Shown: positions 11,601 to 21,800 of the stretch, piece after piece
How the letters are laid out: every line of letters starts with the position of its first letter
Numbering within the stretch: the first letter of the stretch is position 1
Assembly: GCF_047948215.1 (NCBI RefSeq)
Contig: NC_134455.1
Location: forward strand, 75,641,189 to 75,705,188
DNA: 64,000 nucleotides
DNA from: Lycorma delicatula
Lineage: Eukaryota; Arthropoda; Insecta; Hemiptera; Fulgoridae
Direction: 5' to 3'
Notes under the pieces: model-generated
What the model was told of the DNA's origin: nothing
Seen by the model: the letters and a program-made list of their open reading frames with translations, nothing else
The model's database searches: none
Program-made: the position numbers and the translations under genes

Positions 11601-11964
11601 GAAGCTTTTGAAATGTGGTGCTATAGGAGAATGTTAAAAATCAGATGGGTGGATAAAGTGACAAATGAAGAGGTATTGCGGCAAATAGATGAAGAAAGAA
11701 GCATTTGGAAGAATATAGTTAAAAGAAGAGACAGACTTATAGGCCACATACTAAGGCATCCTGGAATAGTCGCTTTAATATTGGAAGGACAGGTAGCAGG
11801 GAAAAATTGTGTAGGCAGGCCACGTTTGGAGTATGTAAAACAAATTGTTGGGGATGTAGGATGTAGAGGGTATACTGAAATGAAACGACTAGCACTAGAT
11901 AGGGAATCTTGGAGAGCTGCATCAAACCAGTCAAATGACTGAAGACAAAAAAAAAAAAAAAAAA
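8663..11964 (+). mobile_element. Full-length RTE-clade LINE retrotransposon
   Basis: A non-LTR retrotransposon of about 3.3 kb bounded by an 11-bp TSD, with a short 5' leader (8663-8852), a single long ORF and an 18-base poly-A ending at 11964. The ORF stop is almost at the tail, so there is essentially no 3' UTR, as is common in this group. The leader begins with a doubled segment (atgttatatcctcct at 8656-8670 and again at 8674-8688). It is oriented opposite to the odorant receptor whose intron it occupies. The intact ORF, intact tail and perfect TSD indicate a recent insertion compared with every other LINE in the window. Confidence 0.93.
8853..11942 (+). CDS. RTE-type endonuclease / reverse transcriptase
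   Basis: An uninterrupted protein of 1029 codons that would nick target DNA and copy element RNA into the chromosome. An APE-type endonuclease spans about residues 81-325: WNVRSL (87-92) with the metal-binding Asn, the Glu in SEVRWE (116-121), VNVYMPTS (182-189), GDWNAS (220-225), and SDHN (313-316) with the catalytic His. The reverse transcriptase spans about 535-855: GRKAPGIDGIP (547-557), MIPKK (596-600), EDQFGFRKS (640-648), FIDLEKAFD (676-684), GVRQGCSLSPLLF (733-745), the active-site box FADD (776-779), and CYLGSKI (844-850). A C-terminal domain (about 895-1029) holds YGSETW and ends DRESWRAASNQ, resembling BovB/RTE elements. A second Met at codon 45 (8985) directly precedes the conserved part and may be the true start. 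All catalytic motifs are present, so activity is plausible but unproven. Confidence 0.96.
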   Translation: MSHNDLNGRINITQSSEYCAAESNGKLQLLFFQENVALHFHIATMEAPSLVKYSGGKIVPRSDLRVGTTKEGVTRKLKNNILRVGAWNVRSLKKVGRLENLKREMDRVNVDIVGISEVRWEEEGDFWSGDFRVINSASNNGQAGVGFVMNKKIGRRVEYFKTHSDRIIVIRIKSKPKPTTIVNVYMPTSAHDDDEVECVYEEIDEAIKHVKGDENLIIVGDWNASIGKGKEGNIVGEYGLGKRNERGDRLIEFCTKYNLVIANTQFKNHNRRIYTWKKPGDTGRYQIDYIMVKQRFRNQLVDCKTYPGADIDSDHNLVIMKCRLGFKNLKKSCQMNRWNLEKLEEEEVKKIFEEDIARGLSKKDMVENVEEEWENVKKEILKSAEANLGGIKRTGRKPWVSDDILQLMDERRKYKNANDEESKKNYRQLRNAINRKCKLAKEEWIKEKCSEVEREMNIGKIDGAYRKVKENFGVHKLKSNNVLNKDGIPIYNTKGKVDRWVEYIEELYGGNELENGVIEEEEEVEEDEMGETILRSEFKRALKDLNGRKAPGIDGIPVELLRSAGEEAIDRLYKLVCNIYEKGEFPSDFKKSVIVMIPKKAGADKCEEYRTISLTSHASKILTRILYRRIERRVEEVLGEDQFGFRKSIGTREAILGLRLIVEGRLKKKKPTYLAFIDLEKAFDNVDWNKMFSILKKLGFKYRDRRTIANMYRNQTATITIEEHKKEALIRKGVRQGCSLSPLLFNLYMELAVNDVKEQFRFGVTVQGEKIKMLRFADDIVILAESKKDLEETMNGIDEVLRKNYRMKINKNKTKVMKCSRNNKDGPLNVKIGGEKIMEVEEFCYLGSKITKDGRSRSDIKCRIAQAKRAFSKKYNLFTSKINLNLRKRFLKVYVWSVALYGSETWTIGVSEKKRLEAFEMWCYRRMLKIRWVDKVTNEEVLRQIDEERSIWKNIVKRRDRLIGHILRHPGIVALILEGQVAGKNCVGRPRLEYVKQIVGDVGCRGYTEMKRLALDRESWRAASNQSND

Positions 11965-11975
11965 GAATATGTTAT
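11965..11975. repeat. Target-site duplication, right copy
   Basis: gaatatgttat, an exact match to 8652-8662, immediately after the RTE poly-A. Confidence 0.85.
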
Positions 11976-12614
11976 GAGTACTGCTTATAAATATTCTTTG
12001 TGGATTAATCACATGCTAAATGGGTTTCTTAATCAAGACTTGAACTGTTTACAATTAGATCAATGGAAGAGTTCTAATGAAAATATTGTACTAGACTTCT
12101 GAAAACATCTTCTAGAAGAATATTTTCTCATATTTAGAAAGTAACTCTTTGAAATCAGTTTCTTCTGATACAGTACATCTTCATTTGCTTACCTCATTAA
12201 GTACTTTTTGTCCACTTAGGCAGTATAAATACAACAAGACACTTGAGCATATTATCATACAGAAGAATGCAGATTTTATTAGGATACTGTCTATCTGAAA
12301 TATAAAAATACAATTATTCTTTTTAATATTTTATTTTGATGTATAAAATGTTATTTCACATTTAAAATATTAATAGATGTAAACAAAAAAAAACTAATGG
12401 TTCTAAAAAATTGATTTTTGGGAACTTTAGAATAGAATAATATTTTTCCTTCAATGCTTGAATCATTATCAATCATTACCTCTTTACTCTATACCACTAC
12501 AATTAATTAAAAATATCAGATATAAAGGTGCTTAAAATAAAAATTCTGAATAAATACTGCATTTATTGATAGCTAAAATAAATAAATTGTTAAATATAAT
12601 GCATAATCTTTTAC
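11976..12614. other. Receptor intron 2, AT-rich
   Basis: Intronic DNA between the RTE insertion and exon 2. No other feature recognised. Confidence 0.6.
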
Positions 12615-12714
12615 CTGTACAAAACACCAAAGATAGACACACAGTTGGAAACAAAAACTTTGATTAGCAAGTGTAATTATCAATGATAAACTTTCAGTTA
12701 CAATTTTAATATCC
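12615..12714 (-). CDS. Odorant receptor (7tm_6), exon 2
   Basis: A short exon of 100 bases, too small to stand out as an ORF. On the minus strand the acceptor is ttttcag|GGATATT and the donor is GTACAG|GTAAAAG. After one leading G it encodes 33 residues, DIKIVTESLSLIITLANQSF followed by CFQLCVYLWCFVQ, a hydrophobic helix of the kind found between the intracellular loop and TM6/7 of insect odorant receptors. The leading G completes the AG left at the end of exon 1 to give an Arg codon. The end is in phase 0, matching the start of the exon at 4832-4987. The exact phase fit on both sides is the main reason for joining the three exons. Confidence 0.8.
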
Positions 12715-13970
12715 CTGAAAAATTACATAATAAAGACTATTAATTGATTACTTCTTTGTTTAAACTCAAATGTGTAAATTTTGATAAAAATATTTTTGAT
12801 ATACAACTTTCTTGTTGAAACAGAAACCTGTTATACAGCATTGTAACATGGTGAAAAAGGAAGTACATAAGATTTTGCAACAGTATCTGTAGGTCTTTTT
12901 TTCTTGTGTGTCACCTGGAGTTTTATTTTTTAAATGAGTTACAAGAAGTGTAAAGTCAATCGTTTTCTCAGTAATTGTGTTTGCTACATAGTATTTGTGA
13001 TGAACAGAATGGTGGTATTGTTTATAAGATTAATGTAATTTGTATTTCAATGGGCTTATGCAATAGTAATATTCAGCTTACTGAAAACAACAGCAGGAAT
13101 CCTCTCTGTCTTTCACTTTCTAAAATGTTCTTGAGCTTAGCTACCTTCTTTTGACAACTTGTGTTGAATAAAAACAGGGACATAAATAAAATACACATTT
13201 AGACATTTTTCTAGTTTTCTTACTTGCGCTGGTTACTCCTACTATTTACTACTGTAAAGATTCTAGATAGAAAATTGTGAGTATAAAATTAACTGTTTGT
13301 ATTCATGTCTTTTATTTATAAATAAATTTGCACTGTTCAAAAAATAATTAATAATAAAAAACTATATATAATACTTTTAAATTTTGACATTAAGAAGTTG
13401 TCTTAAAATTAAATCCAAACAATTGTCAAAAGTTCCAAACTCTTAATTTGGGGTTTCAACTTCTAAAAGTTGAGCTTTAAAAAGAAATGGAAAAAGATAT
13501 TTTTATTAGTTTTTAGTTACAATTTTTGATAAAACTGTAAAGTATAACATAAAATGAAAACAAATTTGTTTTTTTTTGGAAAAAAAATTTTCTTTTACAA
13601 ATAAATTTTACTTTTTTTTAGTTTTATTTAACAAAAATGCTCTCAGTATGAAAAAATTCCCTTGGAAGAAACATATGTCATAAAACAAATAAGATAGGAA
13701 TGAGGATAATCAATATAAGCATGAGATAAGGCTGTGTGACATGTGGCAAGATGTATTATCTTTTCACCATAAGTTTTACTACTAATTTTCTTGAATTTTC
13801 TAATGAAAATACTTCAGTATCAGAAAGACATATCAAGTTATTCATATATTATGTTATATATAACACAAAGCAATAATGATGTCAAGGAAAAATATTTTTA
13901 AACTGTCTGTGTAAGCAATGTACTTATTTTGTTAAAAAATTTTCCATTAAAGCTACTGAAGGAAGGAGGT
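12715..13970. other. Receptor intron 1, AT-rich
   Basis: No coding or repeat family recognised in this part of the intron. Confidence 0.55.
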
Positions 13971-14003
13971 TAAGTGGATAAACTTACAATATACCAACAG
14001 AGG

Positions 14004-14168
14004 AATTTTTTTTCTGATGAATTTACCACTGAACTTATAAAGAAGCTTGTGTGGGAATATGAAAATGGAAATTTGCAGCATATGAAAAATGCCATATCTG
14101 ATCAGGATTTGAACGTGGGATCTCCAGATGAAAGACTGAGATGCTACCACTCCACCACAGAGATATAC
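14004..14168 (-). repeat. SINE family B copy
   Basis: A tRNA-derived SINE on the minus strand. An A-box-like segment (gtggagtggtagcatctc) is followed by a B box (cacgttcaaatcctg). The body contains ggcatttttcatatgc, then ttcccacacaagcttctt, then cagtggtaaattcatcag, and a short A-rich tail. The same order of blocks occurs at 56949-57125 on the plus strand, which defines the family. It lies in intron 1 of the receptor. Confidence 0.75.
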
Positions 14169-14169
14169 T

Positions 14170-14680
14170 TGTAAAATAAAAATATTGCCATACAAAATAA
14201 AAAAAATTATTAATACAAAGTACAGATCAGTTTGTTTCATGAAGAGTAAGGCTTGAAATATATAAAAAAAGATACAGATCAAACTTAGTCTTCTTTGAAG
14301 TCTGAAAAAAATGCTCTCAAGTCTGTTGTATTAGTAGATTTATAAATAAATTTGAATATACCAAAATATAAAATTTGTCTGTTTATAAGAACAATATCAC
14401 TGAATAGAAAATTCACTAAAATTATTCATAATTTATGGCATTAATGTAGAAGTTAATAATATTCTAATCAATTTTTTAGTTTTTACTATTTTAATTTTTA
14501 GAAAATTATTTTATTAGATTTTATACTTAGTACTATCCTTATCATGCAGAGTTTAATAATTAAAAAATGGCAATAATTCTTAAATAGACCTGTTTATAAA
14601 TAACGTAATTTTTCTGTCTAATATTTAAGCTGGTTTTCTACAACCTAGCCTTTCTTCAGTAACATAAGTTATTGTAGCAG
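14170..14680. other. Receptor intron 1, AT-rich
   Basis: Nothing recognised. Confidence 0.5.
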
Positions 14681-15020
14681 ATAAAATGTACTTTTGACAC
14701 CATATTTGTTTCATTTGACTATCTCTTTTCATTCTCAAGTTAAGTAGGTATTGAAATGTACATTCCTGTTTATAGGCTGTAAATGACAGTAGTGGTAACT
14801 AATGTCTAATTGAAATTATGCCACTTGATTTAACAATTTAGTTGTAATAAATAAAATGTACTTTGACACCATATTTGTTTCATTTGACTATCTCTTTTCA
14901 TTCTCAAGTTAAATAGGTATTGAAATGTACATTCCTGTTTATAGGCTGTAAATGACAGTAGTAGTAACTAATGTCTAATTGAAATTATGCCACTTGATTT
15001 AACAATTTAGTTGTAATAGA
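14681..15020. repeat. 170-bp tandem duplication (two copies)
   Basis: Unit 1 at 14681-14850 and unit 2 at 14851-15020 are nearly identical. I see only a handful of differences, such as cttttgac/ctttgac, aagtagg/aaatagg and agtggt/agtagt. Both begin ataaaatgtact and run through cctgtttataggctgtaaat to gccacttgatttaacaattt. The unit is not itself coding and matches no known element I recognise. High identity suggests a young duplication within intron 1. Confidence 0.92.
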
Positions 15021-15229
15021 TTATTTATTTACAACATTATTTAAATTCACTAAATTCTAAGAATATGGAGTTGTTGCTAAAAAATAAGAAGAGCAGTTAC
15101 AAAAAAGATCAGGCCAATAGAGAAATTCTGATTTCACATTAAGAATTAACTTTCAAAAATACATAAGATTCTGCAAAAATTGAGCTTTTGATAAAGTCAT
15201 TGTTGACCATTGCTATATGTAGATGAGAA

Positions 15230-16190
15230 TGTATAGTGTGAAATTGAGAAGAAATAAGAGGAATGAAGGAAAATTTTGAAAGAAAAAGCAGGTGCGCAAA
15301 TTAGCAGTGATCATTTTGTAAAACTCTAGAATAGAACTTGCAGCATATGAATTCAAGAATCTAGGATCAAACATAGTGAAAGATGAAGGCCTAGAGGCTG
15401 AAATTACGCATAGAACACAATGTGTGTAGATGTATTGGTAAAAGGTAAACAGCATAGTGATATTAAAGTATATAGTAAGGATAAAGGAAAGAGTAATAAA
15501 ACTGTAAAGAAGCCAAAAATGATGTATGGCTCTGAGAATTAATTAAAAAGGCACAGCAAAAGATGCTAGAGATGAGAATGAGTGAACTGACCAGAAGGAA
15601 CAAAGTAAGAAATGAATTCATCAGAAGTAAAGCCAAGTGAGTTATACTAGCAGAAAGTTGAAAGCTAAATTAGTTTGAACATCTGGAATAATGGAGTGAA
15701 AAGTATGTTGGAAAAAAGTCAGAAATTGGAGGTGGTAGAAAAAGAAATATAGATAGAACTAAGTTGGAAAACCACAACCGGGTTGGTCTAGTGGTGAACT
15801 TGTCATCACAAATCAGCTGATTTTGAAGTTGAGAGTTCTAAGGTTAAAATCCTAGTAGTTACTTTTATCTGAATCTGAATACTAGATTGTAGATACCAGT
15901 GTTCTTTAGTGGTTGAGTTTCAATTAACTACACAACTCAGAAATGGTCGATCTGAGACTGTACCAGACTACACTTCATTTACATTCATACATATCATTCT
16001 CTGAAGTAATACCTTATGGTGGTTCTGGAGGCTAAACAGAAAAATAGAGAAGTTAGATGGGAAGATAAGGTAAGCAGACCTGACAGAGAGGCTTGGTGAT
16101 GTGAAGAAAATTGAAATTGGGATGTACAGGATAGTGAAGAAAAATTAATAGAGAAATGCTGACTGAATACTACATATGACAAGGGTCAAA
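15230..16190 (+). mobile_element. LINE C-terminal relic, split by a SINE
   Basis: A decayed end of a LINE polyprotein downstream of the reverse transcriptase. In broken frames it reads GLEAEITHRTQC (about 15388), then KERVIKL, MMYGSEN, LEMRMSELTRRNKVRNEFIR (15565-15625), KYVGKK and GGGRKRN. This matches the YGSE...EMRM..W..G.T..D..RNE pattern of RTE/jockey-like C-termini. After the SINE at 15776-16045 the homology resumes with a degenerate REAW-like end near 16090-16180. Many stops. An old insertion that later received a SINE. Confidence 0.65.
15776..16045 (+). repeat. SINE family A, near complete copy
   Basis: A tRNA-derived SINE. The head reads ccgggttggtctagtggtga (A box) and later aaggttaaaatcctagtag (degenerate B box). 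The body contains gaatactagattgtagatac and then ctgagactgtaccagactac. The 3' end is a catatcattctctgaagtaa block followed by ggaggctaaacagaaaaa. Near-matching flanks (aagttgg at 15761-15767 and aagttag at 16050-16056) may be its diverged TSD. It is inserted inside the LINE relic 15230-16190. Two further copies lie at 27824-28110 and 30579-30764. Confidence 0.8.
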
Positions 16191-16547
16191 GCAAAGTAAA
16201 AGAAGCTTGAACAAGAATTTTAATACATTATTAAGAAAGGTAGATAAATGATGATAATAATAATGGCGAAAATAAAAAGAAAATGCTGAGACTTTGTTTC
16301 AATCAATGAAAAAAGCTTATAATAAATTATATTATATTAAAGCTTATAATTAGGTTTATAATAAACATTATTTATAAGCCTAATGTTTATTAATCAAATA
16401 GTGAAAAATTTAAAAAGTTTATTCATGAAACTAAAAGACCTACATTAAATTAAATCCAAAAGCTTCTAAGGGTATTTTAGTTGGTTAAATGGATTCAGGT
16501 TATAAGTTTTTATTTGATAATAAAGTGATCATCAGTCGTCATGCATA

Positions 16548-16680
16548 AACCATGTCAGGCATGGCATTTTCACATGCTACAAAAATTGTCATTCATCTCA
16601 TCCTCTGAAGCAATGATGGTGAAGCTAATGGTCCTCTGAAGCTAATGGTGGTCCCAGAAGTTAAAAAAGAAGAAAAGTTA
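16548..16680 (+). repeat. Chimeric SINE fragment (B body, A-type tail)
   Basis: The 5' part is truncated. It starts with the family B body (catggcattttcacatgcta, then tcattcatctcatc) and runs into the family A 3' end (cctctgaagcaatg, then ggtggtcccagaag and an A-rich tail). The cctctgaag...aatgg part is duplicated internally. This shows that two SINE families here share one tail. Confidence 0.6.
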
Positions 16681-16739
16681 ATTAAAAAAGGAACAAAATG
16701 TACCAAATTTTGAGAAAATGAATCTACTGAATATAATGT

Positions 16740-17170
16740 ACATAACTTGAGAAAGATCGCTCTGGTGAACTAAAAGAAAATGAAATTGACATTATAGAAG
16801 ATGAATATGAAGCTGAGCTTGAGGAGGTGGCAATATCCACTCATCCTAAACACGGTATAAAATTGCCTGCAAAATTTGATGATCATGTTATTTATGCAAA
16901 CTTCTCAAATGTCTTATTACCTGATAGTTATATGGAGGTAGTTAAACTCAGAATTACCCAACTTCAACACAATTTAACTAAATTGTGTTGAAGAAATTCT
17001 ACCAATTAGAGATTGGTAGATCTTGGTCTAATGAAGAATAGCCCAGTAAACGTTTATGAAGATAGTAGTGGTGCAGTACATTTATAAAAAAATGGAAAAT
17101 TTTTGTTATTTCTGTGACATAAGATTTCTTTTATGCTTAACTTAATACAACTTTTGTGTTTACTTTTCTA
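16740..17170 (+). pseudogene. Copia (Ty1) retrotransposon relic
   Basis: A fragment of a copia-type polyprotein. An open stretch at about 16750-16970 reads through an acidic segment to KLPAKFDDHVIYA, resembling the linker before the reverse transcriptase in copia elements. After a gap, 17037-17140 reads NSPVNVYEDSSGAVHL and then HKISFML. This resembles the RNase H region (the YEDNxxAI motif followed by the RTKHIDIKYHF motif), with the catalytic stretch degraded. The intervening reverse transcriptase is missing, so the copy is internally deleted. Two perfect hairpins sit at the junction (16962-17019). No LTRs were recognised. Confidence 0.55.
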
Positions 17171-17993
17171 TTATGTCTAAATTTATATCACATTTTATAA
17201 CAGAGAAAATCAAATAAATGTGTTAGAAATACAATTTTATTTGTACTGATTTATCTTTGTAAATGCAACCTTTATATTTAAGTTGGTACTGCATAGTCGT
17301 CTGCTATGAATTTGATAAACATAATAGTAGTACTTCTTTTCAGCTGTTAAAAAGTAAAGAGTTTTACAACATGAAAGAGCATTCATGATTTTTTATTCTA
17401 TTTTTGAATGATTATATGTAAAATAATATTATTATAATAAAATACATATTTTTATGTATGTGTTGAATTCTTTTATTTTAACTCATAGAATTCATTCCTG
17501 TTTTACCTGTAGAAATGCGAGTAAGATAACAAAAAAAATTAAAGCAATACATTTCATTTAAAGTTTAGTATATCAATTTGTGTGGAGAGAATAATTGAAA
17601 ACAGGTTGGCCAACAGTGAAATATAAAAATATTAATTTGTCAGTTTTATTGCTATGTAGATGAAATTAAGTATTTAGTTATTGCTCTAAAAAAGAAAAAT
17701 TAATTAGCTATTCATTTTTTTTATTTTATTTTATGATGAGTGGGGATTGAAAAGTAAATAATCAACATTTTCAAGTTAACAAGGTTCAAGTTGTTTAAGT
17801 GAATATGAAACAATTATTAAATATTCAAATATCCTAATACATCACCATGAGCATGCATTTGTGGTTTATCACAGCAAAGAATCAATACTTCATTCAATCT
17901 ACATACAACACTGATAATTCTTGTGAAAAAAATTTAAATACGAAAAATTTTATAAAAATAAAATAAATCTGGTAGTCCAGTTACTTTAATTAC
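17171..17993. other. Receptor intron 1, AT-rich
   Basis: Nothing recognised between the copia relic and the donor of exon 1. Confidence 0.55.
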
Positions 17994-18806
17994 CTGTAAA
18001 TGATAAAATGGCTTGAAACCAAGAATTTTAAATATTCTTTTAAATTTTTATCTGATTCCATTTCTTTTGTTTCACTTTTTTTAATAGAGTTTTGATTATC
18101 AGTTATCACAGCATTATCAAAATTGTTTAATAAATTACAGAATAGTCTTACACTAGTAATAATTTTTTGTAAAGACAGAATTAGTGAACAAATTAGTAAA
18201 TATAAATGTGCTACTATATGGATGATTATAATAACTTCCATTAAGTAAACAATAAAATATAACCATACTGCATTATATTTTTCTGGATACCAAACCTGAA
18301 GTGGTAATAGTAAATCTGAATGTTTTACATTATCTATACCTTTACTAAAAGTAATATACACAGATACAATCAAGGGTAAAAGTATAAATATAGATGCCCA
18401 ACATATGCATAAATAAGTAGCTTTACACATTAAATTGTTCTGATATTTTTCATTTTCTTCAATGATACATCTTTGTTCTTCCAATATTTTTTTACTTTTA
18501 TTATATAATATATACTTCTTACCGACTACAGTGAATACATTTTTTATTCTATATCTCAGAAAGACACATTCTAATGAATACATAAATGCAGCTGACAAAC
18601 CATCTGCATCTTTTGCTGCTAATAATGTAAAAATTAATGATGTTTCTTCTCTCCAGTGTTTACATAGATAAATAATGGAGGCTAAAATTACAATTGCACT
18701 TAGAATGTTAGTAAATGTGGATGTAAATGTAACTCTCTTTGAATCCTCATATCCAGCCCATTTATAGACCTTACGCATTTTATTAAGCGCCAACATCAGT
18801 TTATTC
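17994..18806 (-). CDS. Odorant receptor (7tm_6), exon 1 (first recognised exon)
   Basis: A long open exon encoding the N-terminal two thirds of an insect odorant receptor, an odorant-gated cation channel subunit that works with the co-receptor Orco in olfactory neuron dendrites. From the Met at 18796 it gives 267 residues plus two bases. Hydrophobic segments lie at about 24-44, 57-79, 126-149 and 176-210. The motif LLPLQVWYPEKYN (163-175) before the fourth helix is typical of 7tm_6, as is the loop ending LKEYLKFLVSSHFII. The donor is TACAG|GTAATT at 17993, leaving AG, which fits the single G starting exon 2. An acceptor-like ttcttcag at 18807 allows an upstream exon. However, the Met is placed as expected for an OR N-terminus, and the three exons total about 353 residues against a usual 380-420. 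No disabling change is seen in the three exons. Ligand unknown. Confidence 0.88.
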
Positions 18807-21800
18807 CTGAAGAAATAAATAGCAGTTATTTTAATAAGTTCAAGCTGTATTATATTTTATTAATACTTACTTTCATTTACAGTGACCTTTTTTATGACAA
18901 CTACCTTCATGGCTAGTATTACTTATCTTGTGATTGAATGACTGAATTTTTTTTGTTTGATATATTTACTTGCATAAGTAAATATTATTCATTATTTACT
19001 TAGCTCATTTGTTTGTTTAGTTGACTTATTTAATGAAACTGACTTTTTTCAACAACTATTTATAGAGATTTATGTCTGTTCCAGCTCACTTCCACTTCAA
19101 TTTTAAGAAAAACTTATCTCTTTTTATGCTCTACCAACACATTCCTTTTACTAATGGCAAGTAAAGTACAAATTTGTTTAATAATAAAAAGTAACTTAAT
19201 TTAAAATTATAATAATTTTATTTAATTTGTGAAAATTATTTCTATTTAGAAAGATTTATGATTTTATAGAAAGAAATGTTTTTATATTCTTATAATAACA
19301 ATACTTATATTAAATATATTTTTTTAATATTTAAATATTTATAAAATGTAATTAAACATAAATTTATTATTTATAGAATATTTTATTTAAAGTTTTCTGT
19401 AGAAGATTCACTCGGCAATTATAATTTGGTAATTTATTTGGTGTAATTACCAATGACTTGTATATCTTTTTCTTGTGATCAATTAAACTGATTTTAAAAT
19501 TAAAATTAGAGCAAAATTATACATCAATTTTGAGGAACAGTTGTCTTGTCCATGTACCCAGTATATTGTTTCTTTCACAAAGTCAGTAAGCTGGTTACCA
19601 AATTTTTTTACCTATTTCACGAAATAAGAAACTGCTATTTCCATATTTTTGTACTAGTAAATGAAAACAATGTTACTAAATAAAGGTCTGTGTGTTGAAA
19701 GTAAAATACAGTATCCCCATTGCTTTGTTAAAATTTCTAGTAAACAAACACAAAGAGTTTTTCGTCAGTCAACAACTAATAATTAAATTTTTTTTCTGAT
19801 TGGTACTGTAATATATTATATAGATCATGTCAGTAATGGATAGATGTACGAGTTAAAAAAAAAATTTAACTGCCCCAGCATTTGCCTGGATGAATCAAGG
19901 GAAAGATAGTAAAATCTTAATTAGTGCATCATCTTAAAATATTCAATTAATTAAAAAATAAAAAATAGATGAGATTAAAGTCCATATGAATTATTTAAAA
20001 TAAATACACATGTTTAGGCAAATACACGAAGATACTAAATATAAAAAAATAACCACAAAATAACTGAGAGTTGAGAAGACATTAATGAAAACTAAGCATA
20101 TTTATATAGTCTTAGTGGAATTTGGTATTATAATGATTAGACAGTGTAAAACTTACTACAGAACCCCTATAGACATTTTACAAGACAAGAAAAAATATAC
20201 ATATTAATTGAATTAGAAATCTCCTTTTTTTTAAGACTATTGTAAATGCAACTATTATTTTTATAAGACAGAACTATTATTATGGCTGTGCTGTAAAAGC
20301 AGCTGTAATCTGATACAACAGTAAGAAAAAGTTTAATGATTAGGTTAGTATGATCTTTATTATAAAAAAGAAAGTTGAAAATAATGAGAAAAGATTAAAA
20401 AAAAATATATAAAGGATAATTAAATCTTAAGGGTTAAGTAAATCTTAAAGGATTAAGTAACTATTTTTCTTAGCTTTTTTTTATTTTTATTTATTTACTT
20501 ATTGTTTTAATAATTCTTATGAGATTAATATTTATATTTTTTTATTTATTTACAGAGTATTTTTTTTTAATCAAAAATAATATAAGTGAACATCAGCTAA
20601 CAAGGAATTAAACACACACAAAAATTTAAAGACATTTACATCCTTACATACTTATGCTTTCCTTATATACTTACTTTTTATACTTATTCTCTTGTGTTTA
20701 TTACTTTAAGTTGAAGCTATATAAATGAATTTTACTACTTTTTACCAACTGCACTGAAAATCTTTAAGTAAATTCACCTTTTATAAAGAAATCTATTTTC
20801 TTCCAAACTGTATGTAGACAAAAAAAAATTTGAATTATAAATGAACTATTGTAACTGAATATTTAACGGTGAACAGTGAGTGCATATTTTTAATTCATGA
20901 CTCATACTTGCAATAGAAAAAAATTGTAGAATAAAAATAGAACGTTTCCTGATACACAATGGTATGGGTAGTTTAATGTATGTATGTCTCCTCATACACA
21001 ATGGTATATGTAGTTTAATGTATGTACATACTTTACTCCAATACATTATTTACCTTTTTCCCAGTTGACTCAACAAAGGTATCCACTTTCAGCCACAGTC
21101 AGTTCTTGTTCACAGCCTAGTAAGTGTTCAAATTATTTCTTAGGCACTTCAAACCAATGGTTGTAAGCGACCTGATATAAAACTTAACTCATTTCTAACA
21201 ATGGCTTGAAATATGCTTTAATGCAATTAATTTTTAATATGTGAATGCAGTGAACTAATTTTATTACTTCAAATTAATATTTCATTGCTTTGTTTCAAGT
21301 ATCTCTAAAAGCATTGTTTGTTATCATTTAAAAGTATCATTATTTATATTCTATCCATTATCATTAAAAAATTACATGTTATTGCCAAGTGACAAAAATT
21401 GTTGGTCTATATACAAACTTTATAATTTTCTTATTAATAACAAGTAATACAAATACAAATATTTTACATAAATAACGGATCTGTTACAATAATGTACACA
21501 GATAAGCATACCAGGTCCTACTACACCAACAAAAATTATAAAACCTATTTTACCTATATTTTTACTTATCCCTAAATTATGATAGCTAGCTATTCCAGTA
21601 TATTTATCTACAGTACTTAGTGATTATAATTTCAGCATCCACTTAATAAAATTGATTTTTTACACTAAACAAAAACAATGATTTCTGCAGTATTATTATT
21701 TTCTATTTATTTTTTTCAGAAACAGTAATGTAATTGCACTGAACACTTATAAAAATAATTAAATCCTTTTATGTAGTTTAGTCATTGTTAACATTTATTA

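Noticed and set aside
8972..12012. Several minus-strand open frames opposite the RTE ORF (e.g. 10127-10573)
   Set aside because: These are antisense shadows of the codon-biased RTE coding region, with no domain resemblance.
13974..14282. Overlapping open frames on both strands
   Set aside because: They fall on a SINE family B copy, so the openness is accidental.
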